Shown: positions 53,694 through 63,024, numbered from the stretch's first letter. The stretch: 64,000 nt of DNA from Streptomyces vietnamensis (GCF_000830005.1 NZ_CP010407.1:7080001-7144000); one strand, 5' to 3'. Numbers and translations are program-made. The notes: generated by a model from the letters alone, not told the origin.

Positions 53694-55050
53694 ATCACGA
53701 AAAGATTCAACTCCAGGCCCGCCGGGTTCGTCATCCCGTCGCACGTTTGGCGCGACGTGGACGTCGACCTGGTCGCCGCGGCCGACGGTTCCATCACCTC
53801 GAAGGCGCATCCGCGTGGGCTGAAGCTCGTCGGCGGGACGCGTACGCGGGCCTCCTCGCTGAAGGCGGCCCAGTCGTCCCCGGGGACGGACCTGGTGACG
53901 CTCGGATCGGGCGACGAGGCCATCACCCTGCAGTGGCGCGGCGGCCTGCCGACGCCGAAGCTCGACGGCCCCCGCGCCACCCACGCGGACGCCGTGTCGG
54001 GCGCGGACGTGGTGGTCGAGGCGACCCGTACGGGCTTCGAGCAGTTCGTCGGGGTCAAGGCAAAGCCTGAGGCCGGCTTCTCCTCCGGCAACTACACCGG
54101 CTCCGCGTGTCCGCTGCAGCCGTGGGAAGTGTGGTCCACCGGCGCCGTGTCCACGTCCTCGCGCTGGGCCGTGCCCAACCCGCCGGCGTGGATCGCGAAC
54201 CCAACGGTGACAAGGTCGACGGCACCTTCCAGATCTTCGACTCCGCCACCGGCACCCAGGTCGGCAACGTCCTGGTGTCGCCCTACGTGCCGTCCGGCCA
54301 GCCCGCGTCGGTGACCGTGCCCGCCGGCATGCTCACCGAGGGCAAGACGTACAAGTTCCGTACGCGCCAGTACGCCGGCACGAGCTACAACACCGGCTGG
54401 TCGGCCTGGAAGACGTTCGCCGTCGACACCAAGGCTCCTGCCGGTCCCGTGAAGATCGTCTCGGCCGACCACCCCACGGACAACCGGGTGAAGGGAGCCG
54501 GTCAGAGCGGCACGTTCACCGTCACCCCGCCGGCCGGCGACCACAACTGGCTGGAACGGTCTCTGGACGGTGTGAGCTGGACCAAGGTCTCCACCGGCGG
54601 TGTCGCCACGGACGTCTCCATCCCGGTGACCCCGCCGCGCGACGGCAACCAGACGCTTCAGGTGCGCGCGGTGGACAAGGCCGACAACAAGTCGGAACCG
54701 GTTTCGTACACGTTCCACGCGGGTCCGGGCGGCTTCGCCCAGCCCGGTGAGGGCGAGCGGACGGCGCGCCGACTGCCGCTGGACGCCTCGGTGGCCACCA
54801 CGGCCCTGGACAACGACGAGTACGGCAACCCGCGTACCGGCCAGGCGTCGGTGGGTTACGGCTGTCTGGGCGAGAAGCAGTGCTCCGCCGAGACGTCCTC
54901 CGGCGTCATCCTGATGGGCGTCCGTCTGTACGACCCGTCGACGGGCCGCTTCCTCTCCCAGGACCCCGTGTACGGCGGCAGTGCCGACGCGTACGAATAC
55001 TGCTCGGGCGACCCGGTCAACTGCACCGACCTGGACGGGCGTTGGAGCCG
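53694..55050 (+). pseudogene. Decayed RHS/YD-repeat polymorphic toxin-type gene
   Basis: The first piece (53694-54120) matches the N-terminal part of Streptomyces RHS proteins (FVIPSHVWRDVDVDLVAAAD, ATRTGFEQFVGVKAK). A frameshift or deletion near 54130-54200 moves the reading frame. The next piece has fibronectin-like repeats (GKTYKFRTRQYAGTSYNTGW), then jumps over the missing YD-repeat core to the RHS-associated end (LMGVRLYDPSTGRFLSQDPV, YEYCSGDPVNCTDLDGRWS). No toxin tip is recognisable beyond it. Confidence 0.85.
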
Positions 55051-55411
55051 ATCGAATCGACCCCGGCTCCGACGGCAGGGCTACCACTGGGGCGTCCGCG
55101 AGCGTCAAGTTGTTCAGCATCCGGCGCAGGTCGAGGCACAGGTGCCCGACCGGACCGCCCGGCTGGAGCGAGTGCTGCAGCATCCGGAGGAGACCGGGCA
55201 GGTCGGGTCGGTGGACGGGCCGGGGGCGTTCTTCAAAGGAGTCCTGCCCACGCAGTGGGGGCCGCTGCGGTCCGAGGGCGGCGGGTCGCTGGTCTGCTTC
55301 GGCGGCCGGACCGATTCGTCGCTCGCAGGCTGCCGTCGGGCCCTACGGCTACGGCTACGGCTACGGCCGTCCGGTCTACGGTTCGGCCGGGCGGGAACCG
55401 CCCGAGCGGCG
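55051..55411. other. Spacer after the RHS remnant
   Basis: No gene is supported. One minus-strand frame (MLQHSLQPGGPVGHLCLDLR onward) looks protein-like but lacks a family match and a start with ribosome binding site. CTACGGCTACGGCTACGG is a short triplet-type repeat near 55344. Confidence 0.35.
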
Positions 55412-56023
55412 TCAGGCGTCGATCGGACGCAGCACCGCGTAGTACGCGAACGGCGGACCGTACAGCCGGGCGACCCGCAGCCCGGCTCCCTCCGCCAGAC
55501 TGATCAGCGAGGACGGCCGGATCTGATGCCGGTCGAAGAACTCGCCGACCACCAGCCGCCCGAACGGCTTCAGCACCCGGCGCAGCTCGGCCAGTGTGCG
55601 CGCCGGATCCGGGATCTCGCCCAGCGCCGTCACCAGGTAAGCCGCATCGAACGAGCCATCGGCAAAAGGAAGCGCATGTGCATCGGCGCAGTTCGGCACG
55701 ATGTTGTCGACGCCCTGCTCCTTGGCCCGGCGGCCCACGTGGTCGAGCATCTCCTGCTGGATGTCCAGGATGTCCAGCTGGCCGTTCGGGCCCAGCTGCG
55801 GTGCGACGTGCAGCGACTGCAGGCCGGTTCCGGGGCCTATCTCCAGGATCCTCTCGCCCTCCCGGGCCTGCAGCACGTGGTCCAGACGCTTCAGGGTCAG
55901 GAACGGCAGCGGCAGGTCGAGCAGCCAGCGCTGAGAGTACGGGTACGGCGCGGAGTCGGTGAACCACCAGGTGGCGACGGCGGCGGCAGCGCCCGCTCCG
56001 ATCAATGCTCGCGAATACCTCAT
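55412..56023 (-). CDS. Class I SAM-dependent methyltransferase with N-terminal hydrophobic helix
   Basis: The 203-residue protein has a hydrophobic N-terminal stretch (LIGAGAAAAVATWWF) that could anchor it. A Rossmann methyltransferase follows with SAM motif ILEIGPGTGLQS, acidic loop DILDIQQEML, and DGSFDAAYLVTALGEIPDP. It is nearest to UbiE-like methyltransferases. Substrate unknown. A 15-bp perfect palindrome lies 41 bases upstream of the ATG. Confidence 0.85.
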   Translation of the reverse strand: MRYSRALIGAGAAAAVATWWFTDSAPYPYSQRWLLDLPLPFLTLKRLDHVLQAREGERILEIGPGTGLQSLHVAPQLGPNGQLDILDIQQEMLDHVGRRAKEQGVDNIVPNCADAHALPFADGSFDAAYLVTALGEIPDPARTLAELRRVLKPFGRLVVGEFFDRHQIRPSSLISLAEGAGLRVARLYGPPFAYYAVLRPIDA

Positions 56024-56063
56024 AACTCCTCATCGAATGTCCGGTTGGGCCATCGAAACATTT

Positions 56064-56078
56064 CTGATGGTCCATCAG
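56064..56078. promoter_or_regulatory. Perfect palindrome upstream of the methyltransferase gene
   Basis: CTGATGGTCCATCAG is a perfect 7-1-7 dyad in a locally AT-richer promoter segment (a TTACACACAAAC stretch follows on the minus strand). Operator-like; no regulator is assigned. Confidence 0.5.
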
Positions 56079-56236
56079 TTGTGTTTGTGTGTAATGTGCT
56101 TGCGCCAGAGCCGACTTTGTCGGCAGTCGACCCGAGCGGGCCGAACGAACCGCCCGTGGACCGCCGTTGCGGCAGGGCGGGGGCTTCCCGAAAAGGACCG
56201 GACCGCAAGCGCCGATCACGTCACGAGCTCTTCCGC

Positions 56237-56746
56237 TCAGCGGCCCGGCCGGGGGAAGGTCCGGGTCGCGAGGACCGCGCAGGCCACCGCCAGCGGCAAC
56301 TCGGCGAAGACCGCCATCAGCACCGCCAGCTTGAAGTCCGAACCCGGGGCAGCCGTCATGGTGTCGAACCAGGCGTCGACCAGCAGCAGGGCCGAGGTCG
56401 CGGCGGAGGTCAGGCAGGCCCGGCAGTCGCCGCGCCTGAGGAGCAGTCCGGTGGAGAGCAGGCCGAGCGCCTCGAAGCTGTCCAGACCCGTCCACGTCCA
56501 GGCCCAGTGCGAGGCCTGAGCGGTGGCCGGCAGCCCGGTGTGCAGGAAGACCAGCCAGGGAATCATCGCCAGCCCGAGCACGGTGAGGACCGTGGCCGCC
56601 CGGCGAAGCGGCAGGGGGGACGTCGAAGCGGCCGCGGCCTTCGGAAGGATCCGCGGGACACCGGAGCCCGCACCGGGGGCGCCCGCAAGGGCCCAGATGC
56701 CGGCCTTGCCTAACGGGGCCCGCAGGGGCGAGGAGGAGCGGCGCAT
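56237..56746 (-). CDS. Small four-helix membrane protein
   Basis: The 169-residue product has about four hydrophobic segments (ATVLTVLGLAMIPWLVFLHT, then EALGLLSTGLLL, SAATSALLLVDAW and LMAVFAELPLAVACAVLAT). The pattern resembles small uncharacterised actinobacterial membrane proteins. The ATG at 56746 has GGAGAAG upstream; an earlier frame start would run into the DUF4097 remnant. Function unknown. Confidence 0.65.
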   Translation of the reverse strand: MRRSSSPLRAPLGKAGIWALAGAPGAGSGVPRILPKAAAASTSPLPLRRAATVLTVLGLAMIPWLVFLHTGLPATAQASHWAWTWTGLDSFEALGLLSTGLLLRRGDCRACLTSAATSALLLVDAWFDTMTAAPGSDFKLAVLMAVFAELPLAVACAVLATRTFPRPGR

Positions 56747-56792
56747 GGTTCTTCTCCAGCGTTGGTCGTCGGCGTGGGGCGGTGGTGCCCGC

Positions 56793-56960
56793 TCAGTGGA
56801 TGTGGATGCCGCCGTTGGAGGCGGCCACGGTGAGGGAGGCCGACGCACCGTCGGAGTTCGGCAGGTCGATCTGCGGCGCGGAGCTGCTGGTGTGGGCGCC
56901 GATCCGGTAGCCGGTGCTCGAGGGCTCCGCGAGGTCGACCGCGCCGTCGCCGGTCGTCAT
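56793..56960 (-). pseudogene. C-terminal fragment of a DUF4097-type protein
   Basis: A 55-residue frame (GAVDLAEPSSTGYRIGAHTS, then SSAPQIDLPNSDGA and SNGGIHIH) aligns with the C-terminus of the intact DUF4097 protein encoded at 57620-58363 (GGVDLKVPHDATYRVDAQSS, ending GGDITVH). It is therefore a truncated paralogue left upstream of the membrane-protein gene. Confidence 0.7.
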
Positions 56961-57184
56961 GGTGCACCGGCGGGCGGTGCGGTTTGAGGTATTGATCGTT
57001 CCACTCCTCGTTCTCGGGAAGGCCGGTGGCCTTCACCGGCGGTTCGCGGTGGCGCTGCGGTACGGGGCACCTGCGCCGTCCCGCACCGACTGTCTGCCCC
57101 CAGCCAACAGCAGTTCGGCCGGGCCGGACACGCTGCCAGCCCACAGAACCGGGGTAGGGATAACCCTCCTGTCAGTCCCAGCCG

Positions 57185-57550
57185 TTGTTGTCGGGCGGGG
57201 TGGTGGTGCCGGTGGTGTCGGCCGGGGCGGCAGCGGCCCGCGGCCGCGCGGCGGTCAGTTCTGGTCGTCCGGCCGGCGCGAAGATCGTGCTGGTCGGCGT
57301 CTGCCTGCGCCCCGACACGGTCGGCCCCGGGGTGGTGGCCGGCAGGGAGCTGGACATCCGCGGGTCGTTCGGCGGCAGCCCGGGTGAGTACCGCCAGACG
57401 CTGCGGGACACCGCCGAGGGCCGGATCGACGCCGGTGCCGTCGTCACCGGCGTCACCGGCCTGGACGGACCGGCCGGGGCGATCGCCGAACTCGGCGAGC
57501 CGGAGCGGCACGCGGAGATCGTCGTCGGCCCCTCGCCGGTCGCCGGCTGA
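57185..57550 (+). pseudogene. C-terminal fragment of a zinc-binding alcohol dehydrogenase (MDR family)
   Basis: From about 57265 the frame reads AKIVLVGVCLRPDTVGPG, ELDIRGSFGGSPGEYRQTLR and ELGEPERHAEIVVGPS. This matches the last third of MDR-type dehydrogenases (end of the Rossmann domain and C-terminal tail). The catalytic domain and the NAD-binding glycine motif are missing, so the gene is a remnant. Confidence 0.7.
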
Positions 57551-57555
57551 TCGTC

Positions 57556-57605
57556 CGAACGACGGTGGCGTCCCCGGGATCTCCCGGGGACGCCACCGTC
57601 GTTCG
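57556..57605. terminator. Very strong bidirectional terminator
   Basis: A 24-base perfect inverted repeat (57556-57579 with 57582-57605) has a two-base loop. The stem begins CGAACGACGGTGGCGTCCCC. It separates the dehydrogenase remnant from the convergent DUF4097 gene. Confidence 0.85.
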
Positions 57606-57619
57606 CGGCACGGGCGTGC

Positions 57620-58363
57620 TCAGTGGACCGTGATGTCGCCGCCCGTGGTCTTCACCACCACGCTGTGCGGCGCGTCCGTAGCGGTGTTCGGCAGCGAGAC
57701 GCTCGGCGACGATTGGGAGCTCTGCGCGTCGACGCGGTAGGTGGCGTCGTGAGGCACCTTGAGGTCGACCCCGCCGTAGCCCGCGGTGACCTTCAGGGAG
57801 GCGGGTGCCGCCCTGAAGGAGGCGCTGACCGCGCCGTCGGTGGTGATCACCTCGGCGTTCGGGGCGCTGCTGTCGGCGAGGGTCACCGCGCCGTAGGTGC
57901 TCCGCACGGTCAGCGGGCCGGACGACCGGTCCACCTCCACCTCGCCCAGCTCGGTGGTCAGATCCAGCCGGCCGGTCAGGCCCTTCGCCCGGATCCCGGC
58001 GTCCCCGGTGTTCACCTGCGCGGCCAGGCCGGCCGGCACCGTGATCTGCAGGTGCTCCGAGCAGTCGTTGGAGCAGCCGGCGGTGACCGTGACGTCCGAC
58101 CCGGACCGGGTGACGGAGACCTGCGGGACATGGCCCGTGTAGTTGCCGCTCATGGCCACCGTGACCTGCGAGGAGCCGTCCTGACTCAGCGTCACGTCGA
58201 GTCCGTCGGTCTGGACCGTCACCTGGCCGGCGCCGGTCGCGTCCTGCTGCCAGTTGCCGCTGTACGGGTGGTGCGCCGGAAGCAAGGCGACCACACCCCA
58301 ACCGGCCGCGGCGACGACCGTGACGAGGACGGCCAGACCTATGAGGAGGAATCCGCGGCGCAT
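57620..58363 (-). CDS. Membrane-anchored DUF4097 beta-strand-repeat protein
   Basis: The 247-residue protein has an N-terminal transmembrane helix (GFLLIGLAVLVTVVAAAGWG) and an extracytoplasmic beta-rich DUF4097 domain with repeated VxxGDxxI-type strands (KGLTGRLDLTTELGEVEVDR). A Cys pair (GCSNDCSEH) may form a disulfide. It follows the response regulator by 19 bases and is likely part of that two-component operon. Such proteins are thought to be adhesin-like or envelope sensors. Confidence 0.82.
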   Translation of the reverse strand: MRRGFLLIGLAVLVTVVAAAGWGVVALLPAHHPYSGNWQQDATGAGQVTVQTDGLDVTLSQDGSSQVTVAMSGNYTGHVPQVSVTRSGSDVTVTAGCSNDCSEHLQITVPAGLAAQVNTGDAGIRAKGLTGRLDLTTELGEVEVDRSSGPLTVRSTYGAVTLADSSAPNAEVITTDGAVSASFRAAPASLKVTAGYGGVDLKVPHDATYRVDAQSSQSSPSVSLPNTATDAPHSVVVKTTGGDITVH

Positions 58364-58382
58364 CCTCGGTGTGGTACTGATC

Positions 58383-59027
58383 TCAAGCTCCCAGGTAGCG
58401 CAGAACGGCGAGTACGCGGCGGTGGTCTCCCACCTCCTGCTGCAGGTCGAATTTCACGAAGATGCTGCGGATGTACTTCTCCACAGCCGCCGTGCCGATC
58501 ACCAGATCGGCCGCGATCCCGGCGTTGGAACGGCCCCCCGCCATGGCCGTGAGGACTTCCCGCTCGCGCGGCGTCAGGGTGGACAGCGGATCCCGCTGCC
58601 GGCTGCCGATCAACAACTGCTTGACCACCTCCGGGTCGAGGACCGTCTCGCCCGCGGCGACCCGGCGCAGCGCGTCCACGAACTCCTCGGCGTCCGACAC
58701 CCGGTCCTTGAGCAGGTAACCGACCCCGTTGTCATTGGTGTTGACCAGGTCGATGGCGTAACGCTCCTCGACGTAGTGGGAGAGCACCAGGACGCCGGTC
58801 TCCGGCCAGCGGGCGCGTACCGCCAGTGCGGCGCGCAGGCCCTCGTCCAGGAAGGTGGGCGGCATCCGGACGTCCGTCACACAGGCGTCCGGCCGGTGTT
58901 CGGCCACCGCGCGCAGGAGTTGCTCCCCGTCGCCGACCGCGGCGACCACCTCGATCCCCTGTTCGCTGAGCAGCAGTTCGATGCCCTGGCGCAGCAGCGC
59001 GGAGTCCTCGGCCAGCACTACCCGCAT
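58383..59027 (-). CDS. NarL/LuxR-type response regulator
   Basis: The 214-residue protein has a receiver domain with phospho-acceptor Asp52 (DACVTDVRMPP) and conserved acidic residues near the N-terminus (AEDSALL). The C-terminal LuxR helix-turn-helix is LTPREREVLTAMAGGRSNAG. It overlaps the kinase stop by ten bases and is its probable partner. Confidence 0.92.
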   Translation of the reverse strand: MRVVLAEDSALLRQGIELLLSEQGIEVVAAVGDGEQLLRAVAEHRPDACVTDVRMPPTFLDEGLRAALAVRARWPETGVLVLSHYVEERYAIDLVNTNDNGVGYLLKDRVSDAEEFVDALRRVAAGETVLDPEVVKQLLIGSRQRDPLSTLTPREREVLTAMAGGRSNAGIAADLVIGTAAVEKYIRSIFVKFDLQQEVGDHRRVLAVLRYLGA

Positions 59028-60391
59028 GGCAATTCCACCTCGATCACGGTCGGTCCACCCGCCGGACTGCTGAGCCGGAACCGCCCGTCCACCCCGGACA
59101 CCCGGTCCGCCAGACCGGTCAGGCCCGTGCCGGCCGCGAGGTCGGCTCCGCCACGCCCGTCATCGCCAACTTTAACGTCCAACCGGGCGCCCTCCCGCCG
59201 GATCTCCACCCAAGCGCGGGTCGCACGAGCATGTTTGGCCACATTGGTGAGCGCCTCGGTCACCGTGAAGTAGGCGACCGCCTCGATGGCGGACGAGGGG
59301 CGCGGCTCCACCAGGACGTCAAGGCGCACCGGCACCGGAGCCAGCGCGGCGACGGCGGAGAGCGCCGCCTCCAGGCCGCGGTCGGTCAGCACCGGCGGGT
59401 GCAGACCACGGGCCAGGTTGCGCAACTCGGCGATGGTGCTGAGGGTTTCCCGCCGGACGTCCTCGACCAGCTTGTTGGTCTCGTGGTCACCGGACTTCTT
59501 CAACCGCGAGCTGGCCCGGCCCAGGGTGATCGACATCGCCACCAGCCGTTGCTGGGCACCGTCGTGCAGGTCCCGCTCGATCCGCTTGCGCTCCGCCTCG
59601 GCGGCGTCCACCACCCGGGCTCGACTCTCCGTCAGATCATTGACCCGCTGCTCCAGTTCCATGCCGCGGGGCCGGGAGAGCAGTGCGACGGCCAGCGCGG
59701 TGTCCAGCGCCAGCAGGAGTTTGACGATCAGCGGGGAGAGGACCGCGCCGGCCAGCAGCGCCACCGCCGCGACCAGCAGCGCCCGGGGCAGGGAATCCAC
59801 CACGAACGGCCCGAGCTGGGCCTCTCCGCCGGGCAGGCCCCGGTAGTAGGCCGGAAGCAGCACCAGGGTCAGCGGCACTGCCCAGACCAGCGCCACCCCG
59901 ACCACGGTCACCACCGCCACCGGCACCAGCAGGACGAAGTAGCCGATCAGCCGCCAGGTGCAGGGGTTGTGGACGAGCGACTGCAGCGACTTGACCAACC
60001 GCCACGAACAGACCGGCGCCGGCAGCTCGTCGAGCTCCAGCCCGCAGGTCACGGCGAACCGGACGCGCTCGACGGCGGCCAGCCGGAACAGCGCCCACCC
60101 CACCACCACCGTCACCGGCAGGCCCACCAGGCCGGCCGGCGCCAGGCAGACGGCGAGGACCAGCACGACCAGCACGGCCAGTCCCGCCAGCGCCACCAGA
60201 CCGTCAAGCACCAGGTGGATCGACGCCCGCCACAGTACGGGGGAGGCCAGCGCGCGCAGCGGATTGCCCGGCACCACCTCGCGGGGTGGCCGGGCGCCCG
60301 TCCGGGCTCTGCCGGTGGCAAAGCCGGCGATGTTCTCGGTCAACTGCTTCGGACCCGCTCTCGTGGGCAGTGCGGGCGGCGACCGGGTCAC
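59018..60391 (-). CDS. NarL-partner sensor histidine kinase (HisKA_3)
   Basis: The 457-residue kinase has several N-terminal membrane helices (roughly residues 50-230) without a large extracytoplasmic domain. The dimerisation/phospho-acceptor helix is ERDLHDGAQQRLVAM, with His near residue 274. A HATPase domain follows (EALTNVAKHARATRAWVEIR, GDDGRGGADLAAGTGLTGLA). The GTG at 60391 has no clear ribosome binding site. It probably senses a membrane or envelope signal and phosphorylates the response regulator that follows. Confidence 0.9.
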   Translation of the reverse strand: MTRSPPALPTRAGPKQLTENIAGFATGRARTGARPPREVVPGNPLRALASPVLWRASIHLVLDGLVALAGLAVLVVLVLAVCLAPAGLVGLPVTVVVGWALFRLAAVERVRFAVTCGLELDELPAPVCSWRLVKSLQSLVHNPCTWRLIGYFVLLVPVAVVTVVGVALVWAVPLTLVLLPAYYRGLPGGEAQLGPFVVDSLPRALLVAAVALLAGAVLSPLIVKLLLALDTALAVALLSRPRGMELEQRVNDLTESRARVVDAAEAERKRIERDLHDGAQQRLVAMSITLGRASSRLKKSGDHETNKLVEDVRRETLSTIAELRNLARGLHPPVLTDRGLEAALSAVAALAPVPVRLDVLVEPRPSSAIEAVAYFTVTEALTNVAKHARATRAWVEIRREGARLDVKVGDDGRGGADLAAGTGLTGLADRVSGVDGRFRLSSPAGGPTVIEVELPCG

Positions 60392-60465
60392 CGTCCGCGC
60401 GTCGATTCGACAAGGGGACGGTACCCAACCCGATCACCCGTCGGCAGCGAGGAGAGCCCACTGGC

Positions 60466-60484
60466 GGGGGTAGGGTTTACCCCC
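60466..60484. promoter_or_regulatory. GGGGGTA/TACCCCC dyad upstream of the kinase operon
   Basis: GGGGGTA (60466-60472) and TACCCCC (60478-60484) flank a five-base centre. It lies between the kinase start and the divergent small membrane-protein gene, about 80 bases from the kinase GTG, and could be the operator of the two-component system. Confidence 0.5.
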
Positions 60485-60544
60485 CGTCCGGCCGGTGGGT
60501 CCACGCTGCCGACCCGGTGCCGCCCGGTGCGACATCGTGGGGAC

Positions 60545-60874
60545 ATGACCGATCGACACTCGAGCGCCGCCGGCCGCCCCGGCCCGGCCGGCAGGACCGA
60601 CGACACCGAGCAGTTCCTCGTGCACTACGGGGACACCATCGACGACCGGGTCGCCGAGATCGTCGCCGAGATCGTCGAAGAGGTTCTCGGCGAGCAGCTG
60701 AGGCGGTACCGGCGCGACGTCGTGCTGCCGATCACCGTCACGCAGCTGGCGGCCGCGGCCGTCTCGCTGGCGCTCATGTGGTGGAGCCCGTGGGCGGTCC
60801 CCCTGGTGTGGGCCGCCACCTCCGTCATCTGCGTGTCGCTGTCACGGACCGCCCGGATCCCGCGCCGCTCGTAA
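60545..60874 (+). CDS. Small membrane protein divergent from the kinase
   Basis: The 109-residue product has a charged, helical N-terminus (GDTIDDRVAEIVAEIVEEVL) and two C-terminal membrane helices (ITVTQLAAAAVSLALMWW and PWAVPLVWAATSVICVSLS). GGGGA lies just before the ATG. Unassigned; possibly part of the same envelope-response unit. Confidence 0.6.
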   Translation: MTDRHSSAAGRPGPAGRTDDTEQFLVHYGDTIDDRVAEIVAEIVEEVLGEQLRRYRRDVVLPITVTQLAAAAVSLALMWWSPWAVPLVWAATSVICVSLSRTARIPRRS

Positions 60875-60996
60875 CGGGCCGCGGGCGTCCGGGCTGCGGC
60901 AGCCCCTCCGTGCGTACCCCCGACGCACGGCGGGGCGGCCGCGACCGAGTGCTCGGTCACGACCGCCCCGGACGGACGGCACCGGAGGCGATCAGG

Positions 60997-61134
60997 TGCC
61001 TGATCAGCTCCCGGCCGGTCACCGCGTTGGTTGTCGACTGCCACGATCCGGAGCGGCTCGCGGCCTTCTGGTGCGCGGTCCTGGGCTTCAAGGTGATCGA
61101 CCGGAGGGAGGGCGAGGTCGAGATCGGTTCCTGA
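60997..61134 (+). pseudogene. N-terminal fragment of a VOC/glyoxalase-family protein
   Basis: The frame reads PVTALVVDCHDPERLAAFWC, then AVLGFKVIDRREGEVEIGS and stops. This is the first beta-alpha-beta unit of a VOC (glyoxalase/bleomycin-resistance) protein; the rest is missing and no clear start is present. Confidence 0.65.
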
Positions 61135-61217
61135 GAGCCGACCGTCGAGGAGGTCCGGGCCCGCCAGGTGCCGCCCACCCTTTCGCCACCTCACTCCACC
61201 TGCGGAGGAACAAGCCC

Positions 61218-61394
61218 ATGCCCCACCTCGGAAGTACGGTGTGTCTGCGTGCCCTCGCGGCCGCCGCCTGCACCGCCTGTGCGTGCGCGGTCGCTACCAC
61301 CGATACCGGCACCGGCGTGATGCATGCCATCGGCCGCACCCTCGACCTCGACGGCCCGCCGCACGCCCATCACCCGGAGGGCCACCGCTCGTGA
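61218..61394 (+). CDS. Small ORF, possibly not a gene
   Basis: A 58-residue frame starts at an ATG with GGAGG about 12 bases upstream. It contains a Cys/Ala-rich stretch (LRALAAAACTACACAVATT) and a Pro/His-rich end. It is not recognisable. It stops just where the ABC-2 permease remnant begins (overlapping GTGA), as a coupled upstream gene would. Confidence 0.35.
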   Translation: MPHLGSTVCLRALAAAACTACACAVATTDTGTGVMHAIGRTLDLDGPPHAHHPEGHRS

Positions 61395-61847
61395 GTGCCG
61401 CGCAACTGCTCCGTACGACCGCCCGGGGCCGCGCCGATCACGTCGCGCTGACCAGGGCATCACCGCGCCCGTCGTCGACGGGCTGCGGGTGTCGGTCAGC
61501 GATGACCTGGCTCGGCTGTTTGGTCGGGCTGCCGGTCCGCGAGCCCCAGGGGGCAATGCGGTCGCGATGTTCGTGACCATGCCGGCGTCGTTTCTGCCGG
61601 CGACCTTCTACCCGGTCGCCAACCTGCCGGGGTGGCTGCAGTCCATCGCCCGGCGGAACCCGATGACCGTCCTGGCCACCGTTCTTCGGGAGCTGTGGGG
61701 GAGCCCGACCGGCAACCTCGTGGATCCGGCGCTCCCGCTGCGGCACCCCGTCCTGTCGTCGGTGCTCATGCTCTCGGTCCTGCTGGTCGGGTCGCCGTCG
61801 TCCCGCTGGCGACGCGGACCTACGACCGGGCCGTGGCGGCGGGCTGA
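61391..61847 (+). pseudogene. Remnant of a DrrB-like ABC-2 transporter permease
   Basis: The remnant opens VSAAQLLRTTARGRADHVAL, resembling the start of daunorubicin-type permeases, then shifts frame. The C-terminal part is clear (TMPASFLPATFYPVANLPGW, LQSIARRNPMTVLATVLREL, then PLATRTYDRAVAAG) but needs a second frame change near 61800. The membrane core between is missing. Confidence 0.7.
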
Positions 61848-61953
61848 GGGGCTGCCGGTCAGCGCGCCCCGTCTGCAACGGCGGGCGGTCTCCAGCACGG
61901 TGTCCCGGGGCCTCTCAGACGCCCGAGACGTTTGTGTCGGCCCGCGGGCGCCC

Positions 61954-63024
61954 TCAGCGCCCGGTGTGCGCACGCCAGGTGTCGTGCAGCCGGGCGAGGT
62001 GCTGGAAGCCGTCCACGACCTGGTCGGTCGCCACGCCGAAGTCCACCAGGCACGCGACCTCGTCCACGCCGGCGTCGGCGAGCTGCTTGAGCGTAGCCAT
62101 GCACTCCTCGACGGTCCCGAACATGCCGCTGGTCTCGAAGTACCGGTCGAAGGCCTGGGCCACCAGGAAACGGCGGTCCTCCTCGCTCACCTTCTTCAGC
62201 TCCCGCATCATCGCGGCGCCGTCGGCTCCCGCGGCCTCGGCAGCCTTGACCAGCAGGTCGAAGGAACTGGCGAGGTAGCGGGAGAACGGCTCGCGCACGG
62301 TCTCCCGTACGGCCTCGCGGTCAGTGCCCACGAAGGTGTGCAACATCACCGCCACGTGGGCGCGTCCCCCGTCGCCCTGGTGCTCCTGGAATGCCGCCCG
62401 GTACTCGGCGATCCGCTGTGCCAGTGTCCCGACCTCCTGGCCCAGCAGGTGGGTGAGGACGCCCAGGCCGTGTCGTCCGGCCAGTTCGAAGGTCGCCGGG
62501 GAGCCGCCGGTGGTCAGCCATACCGGAAGCTCGGGCTGAACCGGCGGCGGGAACACCTTCAGCGACACCGACTCGCCCGCGCCGTCGACGAGTTCGATCG
62601 ACTCACGCCGCCACAGCCGGCGAATCGTGTCGATCGTGTCCATCAGCGCGCTCTTGCGGGTCTCGTAGTTCTCCGGGCGCAGCGCGAAGTCGGCGGCGTG
62701 CCACCCCGAGGCGATCGCCACCCCCGCCCGCCCGTTGGAGAGATTGTCGACGACCGACCACTCCTCGGCGATCCGCATCGGGTGGTGCAGCGGTGCCACC
62801 ACGCTGCCGGCCCGCACGGCCACCCGCTTGGTCACCGCGGCGACCGCGGCGCCCGTGACCGCGGGATTGGGGTAGAGCCCACCGAAGGCGTGGAAGTGGC
62901 GCTCCGGGGTCCACACCGCGGTGAAGCCGTGGTCGTCGGCGAAGCGCGCGCCCTCCAGCAGCAGCCGGTAGGAGTCCTGCTGCTCGGTGTCGTTGTTGGC
63001 GAAGTAGAAGAGGCTGAAGTCCAT
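61954..63024 (-). CDS. LLM-class flavin-dependent monooxygenase (MupA/Atu3671 family)
   Basis: The 356-residue protein is a luciferase-like monooxygenase with MDFSLFYFANNDTEQQDSYR at the start, WTPERHFHAFGGLYPNPAV and GRAGVAIASGWHAADFA. These match the MupA/Atu3671 subfamily, whose genes occur mainly in NRPS and hybrid PKS clusters. It uses reduced FMN supplied by a reductase. It stands alone here, divergent from an MbtH gene, which supports an NRPS link. Confidence 0.9.
   Translation of the reverse strand: MDFSLFYFANNDTEQQDSYRLLLEGARFADDHGFTAVWTPERHFHAFGGLYPNPAVTGAAVAAVTKRVAVRAGSVVAPLHHPMRIAEEWSVVDNLSNGRAGVAIASGWHAADFALRPENYETRKSALMDTIDTIRRLWRRESIELVDGAGESVSLKVFPPPVQPELPVWLTTGGSPATFELAGRHGLGVLTHLLGQEVGTLAQRIAEYRAAFQEHQGDGGRAHVAVMLHTFVGTDREAVRETVREPFSRYLASSFDLLVKAAEAAGADGAAMMRELKKVSEEDRRFLVAQAFDRYFETSGMFGTVEECMATLKQLADAGVDEVACLVDFGVATDQVVDGFQHLARLHDTWRAHTGR

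Noticed and set aside
55051..55411. Minus-strand gene opposite the end of the RHS remnant
   Set aside because: A protein-like stretch exists (MLQHSLQPGG onward) but there is no family match and no ribosome binding site.
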